Assembly (NCBI GenBank): GCA_002751075.1
Contig: NAOQ01000343.1
Span: 48,514 to 80,002, forward strand
Length of the DNA: 31,489 nucleotides
DNA from: Ichthyophonus hoferi
Taxonomy: Eukaryota; Opisthokonta; Ichthyosporea; Ichthyophonida; Ichthyophonidae
Reading direction: 5' to 3'
Shown: positions 1-11,300 of the stretch, in pieces
Layout: each line of letters begins with the position of its first letter
Position numbering within the stretch: the first letter of the stretch is position 1
Position numbers and translations under genes: made by a program
The notes under the pieces: model-generated
Database searches by the model: none
Seen by the model: only the letters and a program-made list of their open reading frames with translations
Told to the model about the DNA's origin: nothing

Positions 1-880
1 CGATGAGCATATTATTCTAAACTTAAACTCTGCTTTGATGATCTTGGAAATGGCACAATTATCACACAAAAATCTGTCCTTCATTGGCATCAGTTTTTTG
101 CAGCGTAGAAGGGTCTGCTGAAGACATGTGTCAGATGGATACGTGAATATGTGGTGTTACAATGCACGTGTTATTGCACTTGCAGCTGATGTACTACATG
201 CATTGTCATCTGTGACCAATGTTGTTAGGCATTTAGTCTTAGTGATATTGATGTCTGGTTCCACTATCATGATCTGTTTACAAAAAGAAGAAGTCTAAGG
301 GAGAACAATATTGGCATTGAGGAGGTAGAATTCATCCTTGTAGGGTTGTCCTACTAGAAAAATATGTCTGTCAAGTGCAATTATTGCTAGGTTGGCTGAG
401 AACGTAGTGACCACACCTTTCCCACACAGGGCAAGGATAGAGAAAAGATTAGTGGGGGTTGACTCTATATACAGGACTTTTTTTAACATGATGATCTGGC
501 CGGTCAGGTGTGAGCTCAATGTAATGGTTCCTATCAACATTACCAGGGTCTTGTTATCATCCACCATCATGATTAGAACATGAATTGAGGTGCTTTCTGT
601 GAAAGCTGCCAGTATGGACCAGAGGTGCATGTTGGTTCCAGAGTATACACCAGAACCAGAGCCAGAGCCAGAGCCAGGAAGAGCATTTAACATACAATTT
701 GATCAACTGTCTTCCTTTGTTTTTTTACCTTGGGTGCAATGCCATGGTCACCTCTGAATGTCAACAAGAATTACCTAGTTAATTTAGTGAGCCACAAGCC
801 CATAGCTAAGTGGTCACCACGTTAAGGGCTCTTTCCATATTCCTTTTTCATACTTTTTATGCCCTAAGTAAAATAATCCA
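1..880 (-). mobile_element. Ty1/copia-type retroelement fossil (gag-pol fragment)
   Basis: On the minus strand this stretch encodes remnants typical of copia Pol. A protease-like segment ends in the pattern 'VLYIEST..NLFSI' (near 420-480). It is followed by a GAG-pre-integrase-like LY.L block (near 300-330) and then a WHH...C..C zinc-finger-like segment (about 60-170). Sequence beyond 700 may hold the end of the gag region. The element is degraded and truncated by the window edge. No LTR was recognised inside the window, and it looks old. Family assignment rests on motif order only. Confidence 0.7.
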
Positions 881-887
881 AATAGGT

Positions 888-1325
888 CATGGAAGAGTGT
901 TTAAACAGGAATATTTTATTAATTTGGGTATTTCTTTATATAGCTATAGTCATTTAGTGTTATTAGCAATTACTACTACATAGTAGCCTGGAAAAATTGT
1001 TGGTGCATCTGGGTGTTAAATTGTAATCTAAGATGATGAATCAAAGATTTGGCCAGCCAATGGCAAAGGTTCAGCAACTAAATATGCCATTTCAGATCAT
1101 ATGATTGGTGATTAGATGATTCATTACTTCGGCATGCTGCCTACGAAAAGTCCTGCTGACTTACTTCAGCATAAAAATATGCCTTAGCATATCTGTACTC
1201 GGTGTATGCAAAGGCACACGGTAAAATACCCCTTAAATCATTATTTCATTTTTTTTTAAAAAAAATACAGGTCACTGGAAAGCTCCTGTCTTCGCTTATT
1301 TTTCTCAACAATATACTATGACAGC
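888..1325. repeat. Dispersed repeat R1, copy 1
   Basis: This AT-rich block is clearly similar, with small indels, to 26488-26832. Shared stretches include 'TATATAGCTATA.TCATTT' near the start, 'GTGTATGCAA.GG.ACACG' in the middle and 'TCTCAACAA.ATA' at the end. No long reading frame spans both copies. It is probably a non-autonomous or decayed interspersed element of unknown class. Confidence 0.65.
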
Positions 1326-1814
1326 AATTAGGTGAAAAGAAAAATGCGGAGTTGCAACAAAACATGTGCTGACGTTAGAAGGATTATGTCATAATTATCC
1401 AATAACATCTTGCAGTATTGTTTGCAACCATTTATTATATCAACAGATCACAATAATATTTGATCAACTAAGTTCTTGATCAATGGATTTATCTCGCCAT
1501 TATCTCATCACAATCACACAAGAACTAGAATCAGTCAACATGAATATATAAGTTCATTATAATTATTCAGAAACCAATCAGAGTGCCCATGAAAACCTTT
1601 CAAGAGGGAAAGGTTCATCATACGTAATATCTGTCTAAAATATCCATATCATTTTCAGTTCCTTAAAATCCATTGGAAATATTTTTCTGGTCTAATGAAG
1701 TGTCTACTTGCATAAACCAATAAATTTATATTATGTTTTACCATTAATACAATTAACCATCGCCATCTCTAACACCTACAGTAATCCGAGTTTTGTGTAG
1801 TATTTTCGGCTGGG

Positions 1815-2102
1815 CTAGCAGTAGAGAATACATAATGCTGATCCACTTTCAATAGAAGGCATTGTAATGGCAGGCGTATATACTGATTCTATCTCTAATT
1901 GTTTGTTGCAATTGTATTCAACTATGAGTGCAGGAGGTATTCCTGCCTTAATGCGCTTGGGCGCTATAGTGCTTATGGCACAGTGTGTTCTATCAGTGAG
2001 GGATGCTCTATTTGTATGTATGTAATGTGTGTTGTTGGACTCGAAAGTTACTAAGCAATTCTCAGTGTTATTCGTAGGAGAAGGGAAGGATTCAAAGAAC
2101 AC
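1815..2102 (-). repeat. Coding-like dispersed repeat R6, copy 1
   Basis: The minus strand holds an open frame of 95 codons whose translation resembles the product of 15227-15480 on the plus strand. Shared motifs are ENCLVTF.SNN, A....I..I.PK.IK.G and KLEI-type followed by SIES. The similarity is at protein level between two copies in opposite orientation, so this is a transposed coding sequence rather than a chance frame. The 'I..I.PK.IK.G' spacing recalls the linker before reverse transcriptase in LINE-type elements, but no catalytic motif is visible. Class is undetermined. Confidence 0.5.
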
Positions 2103-2239
2103 TAGCGCTTATTTTCAAGTGCTAGTATTGATGTGGACATTACAATAAAGATACAATGATTATAGAATACAGGACAAGTATCTTTTAATCCTTAAGATAA
2201 AGTATACATATATATATATATATAAGGTATGCAATGCTT

Positions 2240-5200
2240 TGTTTTTAATTGGTTAAAACTTCATTGCGTGTTTATTATTAATTGTTTTCATTCCTATTCC
2301 TTTAACCCTTTTCGCCACATGCGTTCGGTTCATCTATGTCAATAGGACCGATCGTAAAATACCGTTCACATAAGACCACTGAGCATTATAATTATCTGAT
2401 CTTGTCAACACTTGTCAAAGTGATATATATGCTATTGTGGTCTCATCTGATTATATCTAATTATCGTTTAATTTTAGTGCTCACATTCTATGTAGTGACC
2501 AATAAATTTATCTAATTAAGAACATTGCATTATCAACTAATAATTAATAATGGACCAATCAATATATGATCCGCTTGTTACTAGAACTTGGGCCGATCTA
2601 CTCGTTCATCCAGAGTTGAGCGATCTTGCAACACTTTCTATTTAATTATTTGTATCTTAACAGGGGTATGAACTTAGTGCTTGAATTCATATTTGAATAA
2701 TGATGAGATAATGAGAATTTCCAATTATGGTCATGGAGAAATTAAGTACAGAATCATGTAGGGGAGATTAAGATTATCATTCCAAGAGCCATTTTAAGGG
2801 TCCATACTCTCTTGCACAAATTCGGTTTTACCATGCACTTGTGAATTCCATAGATGGATGTAGCTAACTAAAATAAACTTGGTTATTGTTTACTATTTTC
2901 TTCTCGTTATATTAGTTTCCTTTCAGGGGCTAATAGGCCTTTATAAAATTAATATTTAGCATGACTCCAATGTAATTTCAATTCTTCGGAGCGAAAATTT
3001 TAAACAAGGACCAACTACTATAACCTTCTCATTATGTACGAAAAATGCGTAATATATTTAAGCATTCGTAGAGTAGGGCAGCATGAGAACAACAACCTTA
3101 TTGGTCTTGATTTGTTGTCTAAGACAGCTAATTCTTAGTGAATTGGAGTGTGGATTAAGTAACAAATGAGCCAACAACTTATTTTAATCTATATCTTATA
3201 GCGAAATTTACTGGATAATTGTATGGATTGAGTTTGGTAGAGCTATGTCAAGAAATGCAAATTTGTGCTCGAGCAAGCTCGTTTGACATAGAATTTGGGA
3301 AAATAAACTCTGAGAGAGCACATCAGCGTGATCTTTTTTTTTAAAAAAAACAAAATAATAATATAACAATAACCCAGTAATAATTTAATCTGGAGCACAG
3401 TCTTGCGCTTTGCATAATCATTATTATTTTTTGTTTCACTACAATCACGATCACGGGATTAGCAAGATCGGTCCCAGAACTCACGAGAGCCACATGTCTA
3501 AAACACCCCCGAATTCGGCATTAACTTTATTTTATTGGATGGAGGATTCAAGGAACGATTCTCAACACCCCTATAGATAGAGCCCTGTATAAACTGTGGT
3601 ATGGCATTCCAATAGGATTACGTTGGATGAAATGCATCTAAAACCACATCGAAAGCATACTGGGAAAATAAAAAAATAGATGATTCCCATGTTTTTCACT
3701 TTAAACGCTTATATTGAGATAGAAAGAAGCTTAATGAACAGTTGCTAAATAAAAGAATAAATCAATTTTTATTAATTAATAACCCTTACATTAAAAAAAT
3801 CAGAAGAGCCTATAAAATTTAAAATTAATAACGAACTCATTAGATTTTTCTTTACTTGATGACGCGAAATAAGCTGATTTGTTCCACTGCTCCTAGTCTA
3901 CATCGCCCAGCAATATTATAGCTATCCAATAGGAATATTTATTTGTTTGAAAATTATTTTGTTTTTATTGGATATAAAAACATAGTAAGATATTCAAGCA
4001 ATAGCTAAGGAGACATGTTTAGCTTAGCTAAAAAAAATGAAGAATATACAAAGCAACCAAGTCTGATCTTACGGTCATTGTTCACTTTATAAACAAAATT
4101 GCATTATTATAAAACATTATAAAAATATCGTGTCACACTGTAAATAATGGTTAATGTCGATTAAAGCCTGGTAAAGGGATGACAATTTCATCTTGCACAC
4201 AAATAATACTGATTCCAAATTAAAAATATCCTACATAATATGTCCTTGTGAGCCTATATAACTAAAATACCAAATCCCAAAGGTTGGGAATTTCACGTGT
4301 CGCCTCTGGCGCAAAATATTATCAAATCTTTTTTTTTATAGCTTTAGTATGTTATAAGAACATTTTTTTATTTTCAATTGTCAATCATGCCCAAGTGGAT
4401 AAAGTAAAAAGATAATAAATTTCAAATGGTTTAAAGGGTTAAAACATGTATAATATATATTTACAAAATTAATGAATTAATTATGCCGATAAAAAATAAA
4501 CCAATTTTAAAATAGCCAATGAAATATTGGCACCGCGTACATGCTGTTGCCATGCACACACTATGATTTTATTTTGTAGATACTCTAATTCAAGAAATCC
4601 AATTATATTAATGGTACCTACTTATATTATAAAACACTTGTTTATTTTTTTCTTAAAACACTCCAGAAATTTTTTTTTACTTTTAAAATAAGTCCAGCAA
4701 TAAATTTTTTAATTTTCTTAAGGTACTATACTTCCAATGTGTTCTGTCCTGAAATACTATCATATCGCCTCATCTTAAAGGATGATATTCAGACAGTGCC
4801 AAACAAAGTGATGATTTATCACTAATAATAACCCAGGATGAATTATTGCTATAATGATAATGTATCTTGATGAAAATCCAATTAAGACTAAGAAAAAAAT
4901 ATAATCGCTGGGGGGGAAATCCCTGGCAATTACAAGGCATTATACGATACTAACTAACCATGTGCTTTAACAGCCTCCATAGCTAATAATAATTTACTAA
5001 ACAGTTGTCTAAAGGACATTAGCACAAAAGTAAATAAACTTAATTAATTAAAACAAAATACAAAAATCACAAGTTAAAAACGATAAACAAAACAAATAGC
5101 AGCTTATCTACTTGATATTATTTTAGTCTGGGGGTTCAAAATTAAAAACAAGCAAGCCTATTTTTTTTTTCTGGTAGCTTTTACAAAGATATGCTGACTA

Positions 5201-5269
5201 CCAACAAGGTATTTCCTGGCATGAACATATATTCGTATACTCCAATAGGAATATAATGTTTATAGCTCT
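2240..5269. other. Long AT-rich non-coding stretch with many CCAAT/ATTGG boxes
   Basis: I see no gene, spliced or not, in these 3 kb. The stretch holds about 18 pentamers CCAAT or ATTGG (for example at 2248, 2499, 2555, 2721, 2967, 3100, 3142, 3534, 3609, 3926, 3967, 4501, 4516, 4526, 4599, 4733, 4878 and 5242). About 2 per kb would be expected at this base composition. CCAATAGGA(A/T)TA recurs at 3609, 3926 and 5242. It lies upstream of the 5582-6913 gene and may be its extended regulatory region. Confidence 0.5.
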
Positions 5270-5581
5270 TTTTTCTTGTTTCGCCGCATTTTATCTCATT
5301 CCTGCTTTTTGCATTTTGCCTTATCACCTGATTTTATTTCCCTAGACCCTATCCTTATATTCTTTTTCTCTAGCGAAGATAAACTCTATTTGTCTTATCC
5401 CAGTTTTGCTATTGGCTTATATTTTTTAGCACTTTTTTCCTTTTTTTTTATATTATATGCTTACACGTAGCGTTAGGAAGGCAACTTTCCCACGCGTTAG
5501 TGTTGTCACTGTTAGGAGGGGTCCTTTCCTAAGTGCAAGTCATATTACTGTTTCCTTCACCTACCTTTACTTTTTATAAAC
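5270..5581 (+). promoter_or_regulatory. CT-rich promoter/5' leader of the 443-aa gene
   Basis: From about 5270 the plus strand turns strongly pyrimidine-rich, with repeated T/C runs, up to the start codon at 5582. Such CT blocks are common in fungal core promoters and leaders. An ATTGG (reverse CCAAT) sits at 5411. Two direct hairpin-like units follow at 5472-5490 and 5511-5531 (GTTAGGA...TTTCC). A short open frame through 5276-5470 encodes only a composition-driven hydrophobic string and is not considered a gene. Confidence 0.45.
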
Positions 5582-6913
5582 ATGGCTTTCTCAGTAGCAA
5601 AGTGTCAACTTTCTCATCAGCCTACGCAGCCCAGCTCCAGCGAGGCAACAAGCAAAACCAAAGAAAAAAATAAACTAAAATTCAAAGATTATTGCTACCA
5701 CGCCTATCAACCGCGGGAGAAGCAAAACAACAATAAGGTGAAAAAATGTGGTATACGACCGAGTTCAAAGCGTGGGACAGGATCATTAAACGCGTGGCAT
5801 CATACTGAGATGTCCTGTTTACGACACACAAGTGAGAATAAGGCCATGAAGATTCAACCAGGTTTCTCTGTAAAGAACGCATCGTGCAACCAAATACCCA
5901 TGGGAAAATTTTCACAATTTCCAAAAAGCTTTCTTACTACCTTTCCGGGAAACCTCAACCCACCATGTGAGAATACAATACTACCACCAGAACAGTTAGG
6001 TAAAAAGGGGATAGAAATTAATAATAACTCCATGCTTCAATCTAAAGGACAATTGGGTATGGGAGAGAAGCATAACCAAGGACAAGGACAACCACAAAAA
6101 CCTCTTGGGTTTACAAACGCAAATCTTCATACTACTTCCGACACAACACCCTCTACCCCACCGGAGGTAATGTCTGAATCTGCTCTAAATTATTATCGGT
6201 ACCTCAACGCTGCCAAAATGAATTTGACGTTACAACTACAAATATTCGAGCAACAGACAACTTTGGTGCGTGGGTTTTTAACACCTGAACAACTGGCGGA
6301 AGAGGCATTGATTAACCATAACACTCTCGGTCAGATGCCCCCCCTCCCTACTGCTGCTACTTCATTGTCAAGTAGTTTCGATCAAAACATGCCTTCACCT
6401 GAACTCGATGACTATAGTGTTCCTGTTGGTTTTCCAATGGACTTTAACATCACATCGAATTTCCTTGATCGAGGGACGTCTCTAAACACACCTGAAATAC
6501 AAGACACCAGTGTTTCATCATTTGACTTCAGTCTTCCCAACCTTCCGCTCCCCACCCCTCTCCCCCTTCAACCGTGTGAGCTACCTATCTCTAACCCACT
6601 GAACACTGCTGCATCTAGCAAGGATAGACGTAATAGCATTGTTAGTACAGCTTCAACTGTGGTTAGCTCTCCCACTACACCCTTTGCCCACGAATATAAA
6701 TTTGCACAACAGGGGTCTACGTCTATACCTCCTTTCGTGGAGACTGGAAGCTACAGTCTAGATGGGTCCTTGGGCTGGTCCCCTTATAGTACACAAGGGT
6801 ATGCTTCCACGCCCTCCCTGTATGATGAGATACTGGAAACCGACTTGGATCACTTTGCATTTGACAACTGCAATGTCAACGTGAATGAAGGCCTGATCAA
6901 CAACTTGAGTTAA
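5582..6913 (+). CDS. Intronless low-complexity protein with acidic C-terminus, possible transcription regulator
   Basis: This is a single uninterrupted frame of 443 codons. Its ATG lies in a good context (AAACATGGCT), and its base composition is distinctly richer in G+C than the flanks. I do not recognise a named family or a DNA-binding domain. Residues 1-60 are basic and Lys/Asn-rich. Residues 184-197 are a Thr/Pro patch. Residues 199-247 look helical and amphipathic. From about 250 the chain is Pro/Ser/Thr-rich. RRNSI at 349-353 fits a basophilic (PKA-type) phosphorylation site. Residues 413-429 (SLYDEILETDLDHFAFD) combine acidic and bulky hydrophobic residues, as in activation domains. A CT-rich leader and a CCAAT-rich upstream region support regulated transcription. 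A GA microsatellite follows the stop at 6931. The long open frame makes the gene likely; the regulator role is inference. Confidence 0.75.
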   Translation: MAFSVAKCQLSHQPTQPSSSEATSKTKEKNKLKFKDYCYHAYQPREKQNNNKVKKCGIRPSSKRGTGSLNAWHHTEMSCLRHTSENKAMKIQPGFSVKNASCNQIPMGKFSQFPKSFLTTFPGNLNPPCENTILPPEQLGKKGIEINNNSMLQSKGQLGMGEKHNQGQGQPQKPLGFTNANLHTTSDTTPSTPPEVMSESALNYYRYLNAAKMNLTLQLQIFEQQTTLVRGFLTPEQLAEEALINHNTLGQMPPLPTAATSLSSSFDQNMPSPELDDYSVPVGFPMDFNITSNFLDRGTSLNTPEIQDTSVSSFDFSLPNLPLPTPLPLQPCELPISNPLNTAASSKDRRNSIVSTASTVVSSPTTPFAHEYKFAQQGSTSIPPFVETGSYSLDGSLGWSPYSTQGYASTPSLYDEILETDLDHFAFDNCNVNVNEGLINNLS

Positions 6914-8305
6914 AACGAGCTACCATATAAGAGAGAGAGAGAGAGATGGGTGGTAGAAAGAAGAAGAAACAATAGGAAAAACAAAACAAAAATAGGTCTA
7001 TGACCGGTTTTTGTATTGATATATATTTCTACAAAGAAAAAATAATGTGTGTAGTGAGTGTGAATGTAGAGACAGTCTTACAATAATAATAACAAACAAG
7101 AAAAAGGTATATATTTTAGTACCCCTTGGGCGAATGGCTATTATTATTTGAATTATAAAACATTTCATTATGTAAAAAAAAAAAACTAAAATACGCGTTT
7201 GTGCGACAAAATAAATTAATAATGCATATGCCCTGGATGGTGGTATCTATAACAGCCATTAACAAGGAATGTAGTGTATATATAATATAATGATACATAA
7301 TTGGTGATTACATTATCCATATTATGTTAATGATCTAGCTTGAGTGTGTATAAATAGTAGGTTAGTAGGATAGTAAGTTAATAAGATAGTAATATAGTAA
7401 GATATTTAAATATAGCACGAATAGCATAAATGAGTGGCTTACAAGGTGGGGAGGGCAGCAGACAGAAATAACACATTCAATTAAAAGCAATTGCGGCGAG
7501 AAGGTGGTATCATCATGTATGTCTATTTTTCTTTATCTGATTGGCTTAGAGTGAAAGGTTGTTTCCTATTGATAGGACGGAACTATCTTGATTCTGTTGG
7601 ATGTGGATTAATGCAATGATAGATATATATACACATAAAAATATATATTGCTATATACCATCCCTAGATAATGTGATTAGCATAGGTAGAGTTGAGTGGT
7701 TCTTTCTCTTGCAGTGCATATACATACAAACAAATAAACAAACACCTATCTTTACATATATAACAATGAATATTAGCCAACACGTGGTAACATGTTAGGG
7801 TATGCATCTATGATTATATTGGTCCACTCATACACCCATATATATATTGCTATATACAATGCTCTTGATAATACCATGAAAATAGGTAGACTGGGGTTCT
7901 TGTTACTATTGCAATATGTATGGATAGTTGGATATTTAATAAGTATTGAAACTAAAACTTGAAGGTAAGTTTGTCAAACAGAGACAGGGGGACATAGGAT
8001 AGAGATATCCTATGATCATATACATACATACATACGTAGGGAAAAAAAACATAATGGGAAAGTGTATTAGAGTTGAAAAATAAAAAGGACTGTTGGGGGG
8101 TGGGTAAGCAAAGAGAACGAGTTGCCATGTTAACCATTATATTAATATTAACTTTAAAAGTACATTTATGTATTTATTATTACATCACAATAACATTTTA
8201 AACCACACCATTCGATATGGTAAAGTATATAAGTTGTCCCATACGCGCATATGGTATTTGTCGTAATTTTAAAATGGACCATCAATGAGAAGGACGCATT
8301 GAAAT
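6914..8305. other. Convergent 3' region between the 443-aa gene and the SRAP gene
   Basis: No gene is seen here. The stretch holds a (GA)n tract at 6931-6946, AATAAA-like signals (for example near 7210) and many short TA-rich runs. A diverged local direct duplication pairs about 7630-7725 with about 7835-7925; both carry 'ATATATTGCTATATAC.AT' followed by 'ATAGGTAGA'. The two flanking genes converge on this stretch, so it should contain both 3' ends. Confidence 0.5.
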
Positions 8306-11300
8306 TTACACGTTCGCCTTTACTCGCTTTGTCTCTGTATTAATTGTATCATCGTCTTGTACACATCTTTTGACTGGTACGGGTGTGTCACTGTCCTTAC
8401 ATACTTTTAAGGAGGGGAGAGGGAGAGGGAGAAACAGAGAGAGAGAGGGAAAAAAGGAGAGAGGAGACAGGGTACTGTAAGATATGTATATACATATACC
8501 TGATATAGGATCTGCTTGAGATCGAGGGGTTTACGAGTAATGGAGACAGTTGAGGGGTGCCGTTTGATACAATTTTTAGAGAGAGATGGAAAAGTATGGA
8601 TGAGCAATATATTAAGAAAGACAAAAAAGAAAGGGAAGAACAAAGAACTAGATGTGATAAAAAGGGATTTGTTTGTATTATGTATCAGTAGTAATAGTGA
8701 CAGGAAAATAGAAGGATATAAGAGGAGTAGAGAGAGAGAAAGAAAATGTGGTTGGAAATGTTTAACTAAGTGCATTATATCTGCGTACAAACAAATGTCT
8801 ATATATATCGTAAGAATCAGTACAAATATAGCACATACCTGGTGCCTTGGAGAAAAAATTGGTAATAGTGGGTATGCTTTTTATAGGATCGATTAGCCTG
8901 GTTGTGTCGTTTTTCACATTGCCTACATCCTTACTGACTCTGTGCCTATGTAGCCCATGTTAATTATTATTATATAATATATATATATAATCATATAGCA
9001 CATATGACACACTAGACATCTTCCCTCTGTATATTACAAAGAATTATCCAAAAGAAATAACGCATCTGTCATAATTTGCTTAGCTAATATTGATCTTCAT
9101 AATTAATTAATTAATGATTTCTCAGCGGCATTCTAACAGCCCTTAGTTCGCAGTCAGTTTATGCCTCTCTATCTATCTATATAAGTTTAATACTATACGT
9201 ATTGGCATTAAGATAAGATAATGCCAATCAATCAATTACTTAGTCGGCCCAAAGAGAAAACCGGGATAGTCTGTTAGTAATAGTCCATAACATGTACTGC
9301 CAATCAACAGTCTGATATCATATCATAATGATTTAAAACTGTTTTAATATAATAAATAGCCCAATCAAACTTACCAGTTTAATTTTCCAGAAAAAGGTAC
9401 CACATATTTGCTGCCTACTTTATCAAAGGAGATATCCTGATTAAGCCATTCCTATATTTATGTACACGTATGCGTATATATATATATGTATGTATGTATA
9501 ATAGTGGGTTAGAAGGGTAGTATGATAGCATGATAGTATGTATGTATGTTTATGTGGATATATGCATGCATGCTTTTAAACATATATACGGAAGTATGTA
9601 AATGGAGAGAGGATGGGTGTTAGGTAGTGCTTACTTACTCATCTCACACCCCTATATTCGGGCAATAGCTAGGTGTGCAATGTAGTATCTAGTATCTAGG
9701 GTATCGACCGTGCCAATATTGGCAATATAGGAACGATAGTTATCGTCATGATTCATTCATCCACATCAACTGCATATATATATATATATGCCCTCTCTTG
9801 CCACTATGTAATTCATTTCGCCCACAACAAGGACACCAAATTAATAAACATGACAACTGCAAAATATAAACGAAAGAGAGATAAGATAATGGGTAGTGAT
9901 GCAATCACTTGATAAATATTTGCACTATACAAATGCATATGGATTCACCAGGCTACTAGCCTATATAAAATCAAGGTACAAAAAACACAAGCATTAAAAC
10001 CCTAAATATCTACTATCTTGTCTTACCAACAATAAAAGAATAGCATTTAAGCCCCCATAGCAATCAAAAGCCAGTAATAATACTAATCTATGATAGCCAT
10101 GGTAATATACCTGAACTGCCTTGTCATCTTGAAGAACGGCTGGCATGCGATGATGTAACCACGACATAGTAGAAGAGGAAGCGGTCGTAATTATAGTGTA
10201 GGTGTCAATTATATCCTCTATTGAACCCCGTTTTAGTAGTGTAAATTGCCATAGACCCCCCCCCCCACACACATACACCTACATCTATTTCCGATTTAAC
10301 GCAATTTTAAATTAATGTATAAGGGTAGTTATGCTTGAAATGTTCCATTTTGCATTTATATACAATTGCTGCAACTCAGACATTGTTCTGCCTATTTATT
10401 TACTGCTAGAATATATATATATATATCATTACAAGGCTATTCATTTTACAATGAACACAATAAGAATACTATTGCAATTCATACTGGATGTTCTAGCAAT
10501 ATTTACCGGGCAATAGTGTATTATATGTATTTATTAATATGCAAAGCTATGTATGTGCTGCAAAGGGGTGATATGGGATTGGCTATTATAAATATAACGT
10601 ATAGAGATATATTAATACAAGGAAAACACTGACTACATGGTAAGAGATGTAAAAGAAAAAAAGAAGGAAGGATAGTGAGAGAGAGAGAATGTTGTAGATG
10701 ATTCTGATCATAGTAATAAAACATGACAATAGATCAATAACACTGAAAATAATCATACTGAGAATATAGTATTATATAATATCATACAGTACAATCTAAT
10801 TCAATATAATACAACATAATTTAATCTAATATAATAGAATATAATATAATGACATAATATGATACAACGTAATAAAAGATAGCATAATACCATACAGTAA
10901 AATACACCATACACTGCACTCTCCCTCACGAAGTAAATACTTTTATTATCAGGATTGACCCACCGACTCCACAAGCCAGCCAAGGTTAGAGGACGGCCAT
11001 TAGGAAAACAAACATAATAAGGCTGCTTGCCTGCAACTGTACCCAAGTCTTTCCATTCATAATACCTGGGAGAACACATGCTTATAGTTAATGTTTAGCT
11101 GCACATACTACTTAGGAAAAGAGAGTAAAAGAGGGATATATTAGAGTAGTTAAGCCTCAAGTAAACTATGATAAGTTGTTCGTTAGTCTATATATGGTAT
11201 AATAAGTTGTATATATAAAAAGGTCTGTCTAATATAGCTACATAAATATATCATGAATAAAAAACAATTAGAGTATAAATTAATTAATTAGTAATTAAAC

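Noticed and set aside
5276-5470. 64-codon hydrophobic frame upstream of the 443-aa gene
   Set aside because: The Phe/Leu/Ser content is explained by the CT-rich promoter; there is no start context or domain.
8407-8790. 127-codon minus-strand frame rich in Leu, Ser and Pro
   Set aside because: It is a translation of the CT-rich intron 8 and its polypyrimidine tract. The SRAP frame continues instead through exons 8945-8839 and 8403-8306.
8516-8896. 126-codon plus-strand frame rich in Arg, Lys and Glu
   Set aside because: It is the GA-rich complement of the same intronic tract, and it overlaps exon 8 of the SRAP gene on the opposite strand.
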